Shown here in pieces: positions 1 to 6,013 of a stretch of 6,013 bases of DNA. The DNA lies in NCBI GenBank assembly GCA_020630145.1, contig JAHDBX010000121.1, positions 1 to 6,013 of the forward strand, read 5' to 3'. The stretch comes from Gammaproteobacteria bacterium (lineage in GTDB: Bacteria > Pseudomonadota > Gammaproteobacteria > HTCC5015). The notes beneath the pieces were generated by a model. That model had not been told where the DNA came from, ran no database searches, and saw only the letters and a program-made list of their open reading frames with translations. How positions within the stretch are numbered: position 1 is the stretch's first letter; every line of letters begins with the position of its first letter. The translations under genes were made by a program, and so were the position numbers.

Positions 1-39
1 GGTTGAAAGAGCCTCAAAATCCAGACATGTTTGAACATT

Positions 40-1521
40 ATGCAACACACAGAATTTACATCATATATACAACAAGGCTATAACCGCATACCGTTAGTAC
101 GAGAAGTACTAGCAGATTGTGATACACCACTTAGTGCCTACCTTAAATTAGCTAACCAGCCTTATACCTACTTATTTGAGTCAGTCGTTGGCGGAGAAAA
201 GTGGGGGCGTTTCTCTATTATTGGCTTGCCAGCGCGCGAACGCCTAGAAATTAGCGGGCCTACCATCAAGCATATAAAAGACAATGTAGTGGTAGAAGAG
301 CTGCAAAGTGAGCAGCCTTTAGACTATATCGAAGAATATAGGCAGCAGTTTAAGGTGCCAGAAATAGAAGGCTTGCCACGTGTTAATGGAGGCTTGGTTG
401 GCTATTTTGGTTATGACACCATACGTTATATAGAACCCAAGTTAGCAGCTTACGCAAACCCTGACGAACTCAATGTCCCAGACATTATGTTGTTGTTATC
501 AGATGAACTTGTCGTATTTGATAATTTGCGAGGTCGCTTATACTTAATTGTGCATGCCGAATCGGACGGTTTTGAGCAAGGGCAGCAACGTTTAGATGAT
601 TTGCAGCGGCAGTTGCAACAAGCTGTGAAAATGCCACCAGCGAACGAGCAGCCCAGGCAAGTAAGTGAGGCCGATTTCGTCTCCAGTTTTACGCAAGAAG
701 GTTTTGAAAAAGCTGTTGGCAAAGCCAAGCAATACATTACCGATGGTGATGTTATGCAGGTCGTACTTTCACAGAGGATGAAAATTCCTTTTCATGCAGA
801 TGCTATCAATCTGTACCGTGTTTTGCGCACAACCAATCCATCTCCTTATATGTACTACATGCAATTAGGGGATTTTAAAATAGTAGGTTCTTCGCCAGAA
901 ATACTAACGCGTTTAGAAGATGGTCAAGTCACCGTACGCCCAATTGCTGGAACACGTCCGCGCGGAAAAACAGACGCAGAAGATATTGCCTTAGAAAAAG
1001 AGTTATTAGCTGACCCTAAAGAGTTGGCAGAGCATCTCATGTTAATTGACCTTGGCCGTAACGACGTAGGTCGTGTTGCAGAAATAGGTAGTGTAGAACT
1101 GAATGCCAAGATGGCAATAGAGCGTTATTCACAGGTGATGCATATTGTGTCTAATGTCATTGGTAAATTAAAACCTGGTATGGGCCCTATAGATGTAATA
1201 AAAGCGACTTTTCCGGCAGGTACACTATCAGGTTCGCCTAAAATACGCGCAATGCAAATTATCGACGAGCTGGAAGTGGTGAAGCGCAGTGTGTATGCTG
1301 GTGCAATTGGTTATATTGGCTGGAACGGCCAGATGGATACGGCCATAGCAATTCGTACGGCTGTTATAAAAGATAAGCAACTATACTTGCAAGCCGGTGC
1401 GGGCATTGTGTATGACTCCGTGCCAACAACAGAGTGGGAAGAAACCATGCATAAAGGTCGTGCAATGTTTAAGGCGGTTGCTATAGCCGAGTCAGATATT
1501 AATAAGGGGTATGATAAATAA
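40..1521 (+). CDS. trpE: Anthranilate synthase component I (TrpE)
   Basis: TrpE converts chorismate to anthranilate in the cytoplasm, using ammonia delivered by TrpG. This is the first committed step of tryptophan synthesis. From the ATG at 40 the protein has 493 residues, normal for the family, and starts in the Pseudomonas style, with QGYNRIPL at 12-19. An in-frame TTG at 31 would add three residues, but neither start has a clear Shine-Dalgarno. The N-terminal domain carries LFES at 45-48, matching the LLES tryptophan feedback site, then [12 protein letters not shown] at 51-62. The chorismate-binding domain follows from about 212, with PIAGTRPRG (301-309), [10 protein letters not shown] (337-346), [19 protein letters not shown] (394-412), GAIGYIGW (421-428) and [10 protein letters not shown] (451-460). 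All are hallmarks of the TrpE/PabB/MenF superfamily; the feedback motif, QGYNRIPL start and trpGDC neighbours favour TrpE over PabB. The reading frame is intact. The promoter and any leader lie outside the window. Confidence 0.97.
   Translation: MQHTEFTSYIQQGYNRIPLVREVLADCDTPLSAYLKLANQPYTYLFESVVGGEKWGRFSIIGLPARERLEISGPTIKHIKDNVVVEELQSEQPLDYIEEYRQQFKVPEIEGLPRVNGGLVGYFGYDTIRYIEPKLAAYANPDELNVPDIMLLLSDELVVFDNLRGRLYLIVHAESDGFEQGQQRLDDLQRQLQQAVKMPPANEQPRQVSEADFVSSFTQEGFEKAVGKAKQYITDGDVMQVVLSQRMKIPFHADAINLYRVLRTTNPSPYMYYMQLGDFKIVGSSPEILTRLEDGQVTVRPIAGTRPRGKTDAEDIALEKELLADPKELAEHLMLIDLGRNDVGRVAEIGSVELNAKMAIERYSQVMHIVSNVIGKLKPGMGPIDVIKATFPAGTLSGSPKIRAMQIIDELEVVKRSVYAGAIGYIGWNGQMDTAIAIRTAVIKDKQLYLQAGAGIVYDSVPTTEWEETMHKGRAMFKAVAIAESDINKGYDK
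1504..1509 (+). promoter_or_regulatory. Shine-Dalgarno for the channel gene, inside the trpE end
   Basis: AAGGGG lies in the last codons of trpE. It is one base before the ATG at 1511, which is too close, and 13 bases before the in-frame ATG at 1523, which is somewhat far. It shows the channel is translated in coupling with trpE, but it does not settle which ATG is used. Confidence 0.45.
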
Positions 1522-2359
1522 TATGCAAGCTTATTGTTTATATCTAGCCGAGTCACGTTGGTTTCAGAATACCATTATTGCCTTAATTCTTGTTAGTGCA
1601 ATATTAATGGGTTTAGAAACAATGGACTTCACTCTGCCTTATCGTGATTTAATGCATGCTGTGCAACAAATTATATTAGGCGTTTTTGTTTTAGAAATTA
1701 TTATAAAGCACTTAGCCTTTGCTCCTGAGTATTACCGCTTTTACAAAAGCGGTTGGAATGTTTTTGACTTGGTGATTGTTGTGTTTGCGCTGATTCCTGC
1801 GGCAGGGCAATTTGCTATGATTGCACGTGTACTCAGACTGCTACGTATATTACGTTTAATATCTGCATTGCCACAGTTGCGTATTATCGTGACCACCTTA
1901 ATACGCTCAATACCGAGTATATTTAATGTTGTACTGTTACTATCAATCGTGTTTTATATTTATGCTGTTGCAGGTTACCACCTGTTTCATCAGCATGACC
2001 CCGAGCACTGGCGTCATTTAGGTATTGCCTTATTAACGCTCTTCCGCATTGTCACCTTGGAAGATTGGACAGATGTAATGTATACAGCTATGGAAATGAA
2101 CGGCTATGCATGGATATATTTTGTTAGTTTTGTTGTTTTAGGAACCTTTGTTGTTATTAACTTATTTATTGCTGTAGTGTTAGATAGTTTAGAGAGTGCG
2201 AAACAAGAACAACGTGAGCAAAACCAATCCTCAGCAACATTAGATGATGTCAAAAATGAAATAGAAGCATCACGCAAAGCCTTGGACCAGTTGCATAGGC
2301 GCTTGATGATGCATGAGTTAGAAACGGCTCATAAAGAAAAAGATAAAATAGACCAGTAA
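1511..2359 (+). CDS. Voltage-gated cation channel, NaChBac-like single-domain ion transport protein
   Basis: Inner-membrane ion channel subunit of 282 residues, expected to work as a homotetramer. Probable segments: S1 18-37; S2 51-69 with E62 and K66; S3 82-98 with N83 and D86; S4 with arginines every third residue at 106, 109, 112 and 115; S5 136-156; pore helix 171-181; filter TLEDWTD at 182-188; S6 199-224 with N217 in [11 protein letters not shown]. The cytoplasmic tail has heptad hydrophobics at 244, 247, 251, 258, 261 and 265, a likely tetramerising coiled coil as in bacterial sodium channels (NaChBac has 274 residues). The acidic filter differs from the sodium-type TLESW and could favour calcium; that is inference. 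The gene overlaps the trpE end by 11 bases and ends 8 bases before trpG, so it is probably co-transcribed with them. An ATG at 1523 is an alternative start (278 residues). Its role in this operon is unknown. Confidence 0.9.
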   Translation: MINNMQAYCLYLAESRWFQNTIIALILVSAILMGLETMDFTLPYRDLMHAVQQIILGVFVLEIIIKHLAFAPEYYRFYKSGWNVFDLVIVVFALIPAAGQFAMIARVLRLLRILRLISALPQLRIIVTTLIRSIPSIFNVVLLLSIVFYIYAVAGYHLFHQHDPEHWRHLGIALLTLFRIVTLEDWTDVMYTAMEMNGYAWIYFVSFVVLGTFVVINLFIAVVLDSLESAKQEQREQNQSSATLDDVKNEIEASRKALDQLHRRLMMHELETAHKEKDKIDQ

Positions 2360-2367
2360 GTGTAACT

Positions 2368-2946
2368 ATGATATTTATGTTAGATAATTATGACTCCTTC
2401 ACCTATAACCTGGTCCAGTATTTGGGCGAGTTAGGTGCGGATGTTCGTGTAGAACGAAACGACCAAATCAGTGTCGCGGAAATAGAAAAACTTGCGCCAG
2501 AAAAAATAGTGATTTCACCAGGTCCATGTACACCAGATGAAGCGGGTATTTCAATGGCGTTAATTAAACACTTCGCGGGTACTATACCTATGCTGGGTGT
2601 TTGTTTAGGCCATCAAAGTATTGGTCAAGTGTTTGGGGGTAAAATTGTGCATGCTAGTGAAATTATGCACGGTAAAACATCGATGATGCATCATAATAAT
2701 ACGGGTGTATTTGCAGGTTTAACAAACCCTTACGAAGCAACACGTTATCACTCGCTAGTGATAGAAAAAACCAGTTTGCCTGATGAATTAGAAATTACAG
2801 CGTGGACAGAAACAGCTGAAGGTGAGCTAGATGAAATTATGGGCGTTAAGCATAAAGAATACGATATAGAGGGTGTACAGTTTCATCCCGAATCTATATT
2901 AACGCAACATGGTCATGATTTGTTGCGTAACTTTTTGCAACGCTAA
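2368..2946 (+). CDS. trpG: Anthranilate synthase component II, glutamine amidotransferase (TrpG)
   Basis: Class I (triad) glutamine amidotransferase subunit that hydrolyses glutamine and passes ammonia to TrpE. It is 192 residues, full length for a stand-alone TrpG. The start [14 protein letters not shown] matches the usual family N-terminus ([14 protein letters not shown] in Pseudomonas), which supports the ATG at 2368 over the one at 2377, although the upstream Shine-Dalgarno is weak. [12 protein letters not shown] is at 51-62. The nucleophile elbow GVCLGHQ gives Cys79. HGKTS at 101-105 is the loop contacting component I, and [10 protein letters not shown] gives the other triad residues, His173 and Glu175. 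The gene lies 8 bases after the channel and 22 before trpD, in the usual G-D-C order. Such subunits often also serve PabB in folate synthesis (PabA role); no separate pabA is visible here, so a dual role is possible but not shown. Confidence 0.97.
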   Translation: MIFMLDNYDSFTYNLVQYLGELGADVRVERNDQISVAEIEKLAPEKIVISPGPCTPDEAGISMALIKHFAGTIPMLGVCLGHQSIGQVFGGKIVHASEIMHGKTSMMHHNNTGVFAGLTNPYEATRYHSLVIEKTSLPDELEITAWTETAEGELDEIMGVKHKEYDIEGVQFHPESILTQHGHDLLRNFLQR

Positions 2947-2958
2947 TAACAACGGAAT

Positions 2959-2964
2959 AGGTGA
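2959..2964 (+). promoter_or_regulatory. Shine-Dalgarno that sets the trpD start
   Basis: AGGTGA in the trpG-trpD gap lies 4 bases before the ATG at 2969 and 10 before the in-frame ATG at 2975. The open frame runs back to an ATG at 2909 inside trpG, but that start has no such site and would add about 20 residues unlike any TrpD. Confidence 0.55.
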
Positions 2965-2968
2965 TGAA

Positions 2969-3985
2969 ATGAATATGCAACAAGCCGTTAATGCTGTTAT
3001 TAACAAACAAGATTTAAGTAGTGAAGAGATGCATACTGTTATGCAAAGCATCATGACGGGTGAGGCAACGCCTGCGCAAATTGGTGGCTTTTTAGTGGCT
3101 TTGCGCTGTAAAGGTGAAACGGTTAACGAAATAAGTGCTGCTGCAAAAGTGATGCGAGAACTCTCTAGCAAAGTAGAGGTTGATGGTGAGCACCTTGTTG
3201 ACACCTGTGGTACAGGTGGTTCAGGTGCAAAAACATTTAATGTATCAACTGCTTCTGCAATTGTTGCGGCAGCAGCAGGTTGTCAAGTGGCTAAGCATGG
3301 TAACCGTTCCATCACAAGTAATTCAGGTAGTGCAGATGTGTTGGAGCAAGCGGGTGTTAATTTAGCATTGAGTGCTGAACAAGTTGCGGCTTGTGTGAAG
3401 CAATGTGGTTTAGGTTTTATGTTTGCACCCAATCACCACAGTGCGATGAAGCATGCTATTGGACCGCGTAAAGAATTAGCCGTGCGAACTATTTTTAATG
3501 TGCTTGGGCCATTAACTAACCCTGCATCTGCACCTAATCAAGTTTTGGGTGTGTTTGAATCAGCGTTAACGAATACCATGGCTAGCGTATTACAACAGCT
3601 TGGCAGTCAGCATGTTATGGTAGTGCATGCAGAAGATGGTTTAGATGAATTAAGTATTGCCTCGCCTACACAAGTATCAGAATTAAAAGATGGAAAAATA
3701 AAGACTTATGCCATTAAGCCGGAAGAAGTAGGGCTCGCAAGCGGTAAGCTTAGCGATATAACCGTTGATTCGGCCAAAGAAAGTTTGGCAATGATAGAAA
3801 GTGTGCTTAATAATCAGCGTGGTACGGCTTTAAATATGGTTGCATTAAATGCAGGTGCTTCAATTTATGTGTCCGGTAAAGCAGAAACGTTTGAAGCAGG
3901 TGTTAAATTAGCAAAAATTGTGATCGCTGATGGTGCAGCAAAAGCTAAATTAGCAGAGTTTATAAAAACTAGTCACGCGGTATAA
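2969..3985 (+). CDS. trpD: Anthranilate phosphoribosyltransferase (TrpD)
   Basis: Transfers the phosphoribosyl group of PRPP to anthranilate, giving N-(5-phosphoribosyl)anthranilate; a cytoplasmic, usually dimeric enzyme. From the ATG at 2969 it has 338 residues, within the family norm, and the start MNMQQAVNAVINKQDL lines up without gaps with Pseudomonas TrpD (MDIKSALSRIVGQLDL). The N-terminal helical domain includes ATPAQIGGFLVALR (33-46). The PRPP site carries GTGGSG (81-86) and NVST (91-94), followed by KHGNRS (109-114). GPRKELAVRTIFNVLGPLTN (165-184) includes the arginine (R167) expected to contact anthranilate. DGLDE at 223-227 carries the acidic pair expected to bind magnesium. No key residue is missing. 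It stands alone rather than being fused to TrpG as in enteric bacteria. It follows trpG by 22 bases and ends 7 bases before trpC. Confidence 0.97.
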   Translation: MNMQQAVNAVINKQDLSSEEMHTVMQSIMTGEATPAQIGGFLVALRCKGETVNEISAAAKVMRELSSKVEVDGEHLVDTCGTGGSGAKTFNVSTASAIVAAAAGCQVAKHGNRSITSNSGSADVLEQAGVNLALSAEQVAACVKQCGLGFMFAPNHHSAMKHAIGPRKELAVRTIFNVLGPLTNPASAPNQVLGVFESALTNTMASVLQQLGSQHVMVVHAEDGLDELSIASPTQVSELKDGKIKTYAIKPEEVGLASGKLSDITVDSAKESLAMIESVLNNQRGTALNMVALNAGASIYVSGKAETFEAGVKLAKIVIADGAAKAKLAEFIKTSHAV

Positions 3986-3992
3986 ATAAAAT

Positions 3993-4793
3993 ATGAGTGC
4001 GAACACCCCCGACATACTGCAAAAGATTATTGCACGTAAATACGAAGAAATAGCCGAGCGTAAAAAAACAGTTAGTTTGGAAGAGCTAAAAGAGTTAGCG
4101 CAAAAAGGTGATGCGCCACGTGGATTCAAGCAGGCCATGCAAAATAAAATCGCTGCAGGTCATGCAGCTGTTATAGCAGAAATAAAAAAAGCCTCGCCGA
4201 GTAAAGGTGTTATTTGTGAAAATTTCCACCCCGTTAATATTGCAAAAAGTTATGCGGAGCATGGTGCGGCTTGTTTGTCAGTATTAACCGATAAAGATTT
4301 TTTTCAAGGTCATGAAGACTATATGCAAGCAGCGCGAGCAGCTTGCGAGTTGCCTGTTATTCGCAAAGATTTCTTAGTTGACGAATACCAAATTTATGAG
4401 GCACGTGCTATTAATGCAGACTGCGTTTTGCTTATCGTATCGGCTTTGGATGATAAACAACTAGCGGAGTTATACACTTTAGCTAAATCCTTAGGTATGG
4501 ATGTGCTGGTTGAAGTGCACGATGCTGAAGAGCTAGAGCGTGCAAAAAAGATTAATGCTGATTTAATTGGTGTTAATAACCGTAATTTGCGGACCTTTGA
4601 AACCGATTTAAATACTACGCATGAACTCTATAAAAATGCGCCTGCTGATTGTTTATTTGTCACTGAAAGTGGTATTCATACACAAGCTGATGTTAAGCAA
4701 ATGCGCGGTGCAGATATACATGCGTTTTTAGTGGGTGAGGCTTTTATGCGAACAGATAAGCCAGGTGAGGAGCTCGCTAAGTTATTTTTTTAA
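3993..4793 (+). CDS. trpC: Indole-3-glycerol phosphate synthase (TrpC)
   Basis: Closes the ring of carboxyphenylamino-deoxyribulose phosphate, with loss of CO2 and water, to give indole-3-glycerol phosphate. It is a single-domain TIM barrel of 266 residues. It lacks the TrpF domain that is fused in E. coli, so a separate trpF is expected elsewhere. After an N-terminal extension ([10 protein letters not shown] at 7-16) the expected catalytic residues are all present: Glu63 and Lys65 in [11 protein letters not shown], Lys125 in VIRKDF, Glu174 in VLVEVHD, Asn195 in IGVNNRNL, and Glu225-Ser226 in VTESGI. The phosphate-binding end [11 protein letters not shown] is at 243-253, and the protein ends in LFF, as in Pseudomonas. 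The 7-base gap after trpD has no clear Shine-Dalgarno, so translation may depend on coupling to trpD. This is the last recognisable trp gene in the window. Confidence 0.97.
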   Translation: MSANTPDILQKIIARKYEEIAERKKTVSLEELKELAQKGDAPRGFKQAMQNKIAAGHAAVIAEIKKASPSKGVICENFHPVNIAKSYAEHGAACLSVLTDKDFFQGHEDYMQAARAACELPVIRKDFLVDEYQIYEARAINADCVLLIVSALDDKQLAELYTLAKSLGMDVLVEVHDAEELERAKKINADLIGVNNRNLRTFETDLNTTHELYKNAPADCLFVTESGIHTQADVKQMRGADIHAFLVGEAFMRTDKPGEELAKLFF

Positions 4794-4856
4794 TGCAGTT
4801 TTAGTGAATGCTTATAAAATTTTTGTAGGTATAGAGTAAAGGCAGTGACAAGCTGC

Positions 4857-4861
4857 AAGGG
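4857..4861 (+). promoter_or_regulatory. Shine-Dalgarno of the TRIC-family gene
   Basis: AAGGG is followed by six bases and then the ATG at 4868, which is good spacing and supports that start. Confidence 0.6.
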
Positions 4862-4867
4862 TGTTCT

Positions 4868-5473
4868 ATGTTATATCTTCTCGGTATGTTTGGTATGAGC
4901 ATCTTTGCTATAACCGGTGTCATTGCAACACGGCATAAAAACCTGGATATATTCAGTGTTATTTTTTTAGGTTCAGTAACTGCGCTGGGTGGCGGTACTA
5001 TAAGAGATGTTATTTTAGGGAGTTACCCTGTTTACTGGGTGGCAGACCTATGGTTCTTATGGGTTGCCGGTTTTACTTCTTTAGTTGCATTTTTTATTGT
5101 GCGTACCTTGTCGAATCGTTATCAACTTCTACTTTATATGGATGCACTCGGCGTTGCGTTGTTTGCTATTACTGCGGCTGAAAAAACGCTAAGCCTAGGT
5201 TTTACAGCATCTATTGCTGTTGTTATGGGTTTAATTACAGCTATTTTTGGTGGAATTCTAAGGGATTTATTAACAGGCAGTCCTTCCTTATTATTAAGTA
5301 AGGAAATGTATGCTACACCTGTACTAATAGGCTTAAGTATTTTCGTTAGCTTAGATAAATGGTTGCCAGGTTTCGCATGGGCTGTACCCGTCTGTATTAC
5401 TATTACTTTTATTTTTAGAGTGGCTGCAATTTATTATAAATTGCATTATCCCAAATGGTTGTGTGCCCAATAA
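4868..5473 (+). CDS. TRIC/UPF0126-family membrane protein (YicG/YadS-like), putative cation channel
   Basis: A 201-residue integral membrane protein with about seven hydrophobic segments (roughly 2-20, 27-42, 59-78, 88-105, 112-131, 148-162 and 169-189). This is the layout of UPF0126 proteins, the bacterial relatives of trimeric intracellular cation channels: two three-helix repeats plus a seventh helix. Each repeat shows the family signature, GGGTIRDVILG at 41-51 and FGGILRDLLTG at 127-137. DALG (92-95) and SKEMYATPVLIG (144-155) are also typical. Some bacterial and archaeal members conduct potassium or sodium as trimers, but the physiological role in bacteria is poorly known and substrates differ among proposals, so I assign the family and not a precise substrate. 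It lies 74 bases after trpC with its own Shine-Dalgarno, so it may be a separate unit or a read-through tail of the operon. It converges on the BLUF gene. Confidence 0.9.
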   Translation: MLYLLGMFGMSIFAITGVIATRHKNLDIFSVIFLGSVTALGGGTIRDVILGSYPVYWVADLWFLWVAGFTSLVAFFIVRTLSNRYQLLLYMDALGVALFAITAAEKTLSLGFTASIAVVMGLITAIFGGILRDLLTGSPSLLLSKEMYATPVLIGLSIFVSLDKWLPGFAWAVPVCITITFIFRVAAIYYKLHYPKWLCAQ

Positions 5474-5486
5474 ATAAAATTATTGG
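5467..5486. terminator. Possible weak bidirectional terminator
   Basis: CCAATAA and TTATTGG form perfect 7-base arms around a 6-base loop (ATAAAA). The structure overlaps the stop codon of the TRIC-family gene and sits between two convergent genes, where a bidirectional terminator is expected. The stem is mostly A/T and no clean T-run follows it on either strand, so function is uncertain. Confidence 0.3.
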
Positions 5487-5495
5487 CCGTAAAGT

Positions 5496-5942
5496 TTACT
5501 GAATATATGATCGTGGCAGTAAAAGGTTATCGCGCACACGTATAAACAGGCTATTAATTAAATCTCTGTGGTTGGTCTTGTTAACTAAAGAGGGTAGGCC
5601 AACAGGTTCGTCTATATGTTCTTCGGGTAAAAAGAGTTTTAAGTGTGACTTGGTCATTAATTGTGTTGCCATTGCCCAATTTGAAAACTCTCTTTGTTCC
5701 AAGTATTCTTCTTTAATAATGTTAAGAGAGTAATGTCTTTCATCTTGATGGATTTGATGCATTAGTTGTTCAACATCACTTTTGTTGCCTTCCAGTAACT
5801 GCATAAATTCACCATCGATATACATTAACATCCCTGTTATGCCTAAATTCTGGTTGCTAACACTAGACTTTGCGGCAAGCTTATCTAAGTCTTGCTTTGA
5901 GAAATAAAGTACAGATTTGCTAATGTAAATTAATTGATACAT
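5496..5942 (-). CDS. Short BLUF-domain blue-light photoreceptor
   Basis: A 148-residue cytoplasmic protein made of a single FAD-binding BLUF domain (about 1-95) plus a roughly 50-residue C-terminal tail, the size of PixD/BlrB-type short BLUF proteins. Residues expected for the photocycle are all present at the spacing of AppA: Tyr6 (AppA Y21), Asn30 (N45), Gln48 (Q63), and Trp89 and Met91 (W104, M106). Between them lie GITGMLMYIDGEFMQLLEG (34-52) and the DERH motif (67-70). There is no EAL, GGDEF or other output domain, so it must signal through a partner protein, which is not evident here. The start at 5942 is backed by a strong Shine-Dalgarno. It is transcribed toward the TRIC-family gene, with 22 bases between their stop codons, and looks independent of the trp operon. 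Confidence 0.95.
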   Translation of the reverse strand: MYQLIYISKSVLYFSKQDLDKLAAKSSVSNQNLGITGMLMYIDGEFMQLLEGNKSDVEQLMHQIHQDERHYSLNIIKEEYLEQREFSNWAMATQLMTKSHLKLFLPEEHIDEPVGLPSLVNKTNHRDLINSLFIRVRDNLLLPRSYIQ

Positions 5943-5948
5943 ATTTCA

Positions 5949-5955
5949 CTCCCCT
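5949..5955 (-). promoter_or_regulatory. Shine-Dalgarno of the BLUF gene
   Basis: On the minus strand AGGGGAG is followed by six bases and then the ATG. It is the strongest ribosome binding site in the window and fixes the start at 5942. Confidence 0.7.
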
Positions 5956-5963
5956 GATAGCCT

Positions 5964-5981
5964 TATACAAATTCTAGACAA
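5964..5981 (-). promoter_or_regulatory. Two TTGTMTA direct repeats 11 bases apart, upstream of the BLUF gene
   Basis: Read on the minus strand, TTGTCTA (5975-5981) and TTGTATA (5964-5970) start exactly 11 bases apart, just upstream of the Shine-Dalgarno. CarH/LitR-type MerR-family light regulators are known to bind direct repeats with 11-base periodicity, so an operator is conceivable. TATAAG (5962-5967) may also be part of a -10 element. Only two copies are seen and no -35 is obvious, so this is tentative. Confidence 0.25.
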
Positions 5982-6013
5982 GAATATGGAGTTTTGAAAT
6001 AAAAAGACGAAAT

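Noticed and set aside
1..83. Possible C-terminus of an upstream plus-strand gene (frames ending at TGA 32-34 or TAA 81-83).
   Set aside because: Only about 10 to 26 codons are visible and neither translation resembles a protein end I recognise, including the phosphoglycolate phosphatase often found upstream of trpE.
450..1556. Minus-strand open frames opposite trpE (450-737, 924-1109, 1311-1556).
   Set aside because: They are antisense shadows of a well-supported gene; their translations resemble no family I recognise.
2909..2968. Upstream extension of trpD to an ATG inside trpG.
   Set aside because: The added residues are simply trpG sequence in another frame; the ATG at 2969 has a Shine-Dalgarno and matches family N-termini.
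2899..4138. Other open frames over trpD and trpC (2899-3204 minus, 3180-3365 plus, 3950-4138 minus).
   Set aside because: They overlap conserved enzyme-coding sequence and have no recognisable motifs.
4790..4820. Promoter in the trpC-TRIC gap (TATAAA at 4813-4818).
   Set aside because: The hexamer 17 bases upstream (TTAATG) is a poor -35 and A/T-rich matches are common here; not strong enough to call.
4794..4867. Intrinsic terminator after trpC.
   Set aside because: There are T-rich stretches but no stable inverted repeat in front of them.
5489..5499. Palindrome GTAAAGTTTAC near the BLUF stop codon.
   Set aside because: Five-base arms around a single base cannot form a useful hairpin, and half of it is coding; probably chance.

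Overview
The window carries most of a tryptophan biosynthesis operon from a bacterium with fairly low GC. It is very probably an aquatic gammaproteobacterium: the TrpE, TrpG, TrpD and TrpC proteins have the lengths, N-termini and motif wording I know from Pseudomonas-like gammaproteobacteria, while the third codon positions are A/T-rich. The genus cannot be fixed from this sequence alone.

Layout. Positions 40-4793 hold five tightly packed plus-strand genes: trpE (anthranilate synthase component I), a one-domain voltage-gated cation channel of the NaChBac/ion-transport type, trpG (the glutamine amidotransferase component), trpD (anthranilate phosphoribosyltransferase) and trpC (indole-3-glycerol phosphate synthase). 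Spacing runs from a short overlap to 22 bases, which suggests one transcript. After a 74-base gap comes a seven-helix TRIC/UPF0126-family membrane protein (4868-5473, plus). A short BLUF-domain blue-light photoreceptor (5496-5942, minus) converges on it, with a weak A/T-rich inverted repeat between the two stop codons. The last 70 bases are the 5' region of the BLUF gene and hold two copies of a TTGTMTA motif 11 bases apart.

How the genes work together. TrpE and TrpG form anthranilate synthase (chorismate + glutamine to anthranilate). TrpD adds phosphoribosyl from PRPP, and TrpC, after the TrpF isomerisation step, makes indole-3-glycerol phosphate. trpF, trpB and trpA are not in the window. 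The channel between trpE and trpG has no known part in this pathway. It looks intact, with an arginine-rich S4, a TLEDWTD filter, S6 and a C-terminal coiled coil.

The points most worth a second look are the channel's position inside an amino acid operon, its acidic, possibly calcium-favouring filter, and the 11-base direct repeat upstream of the photoreceptor gene. I see no mobile elements, CRISPR arrays, tRNA or rRNA, and no broken genes.
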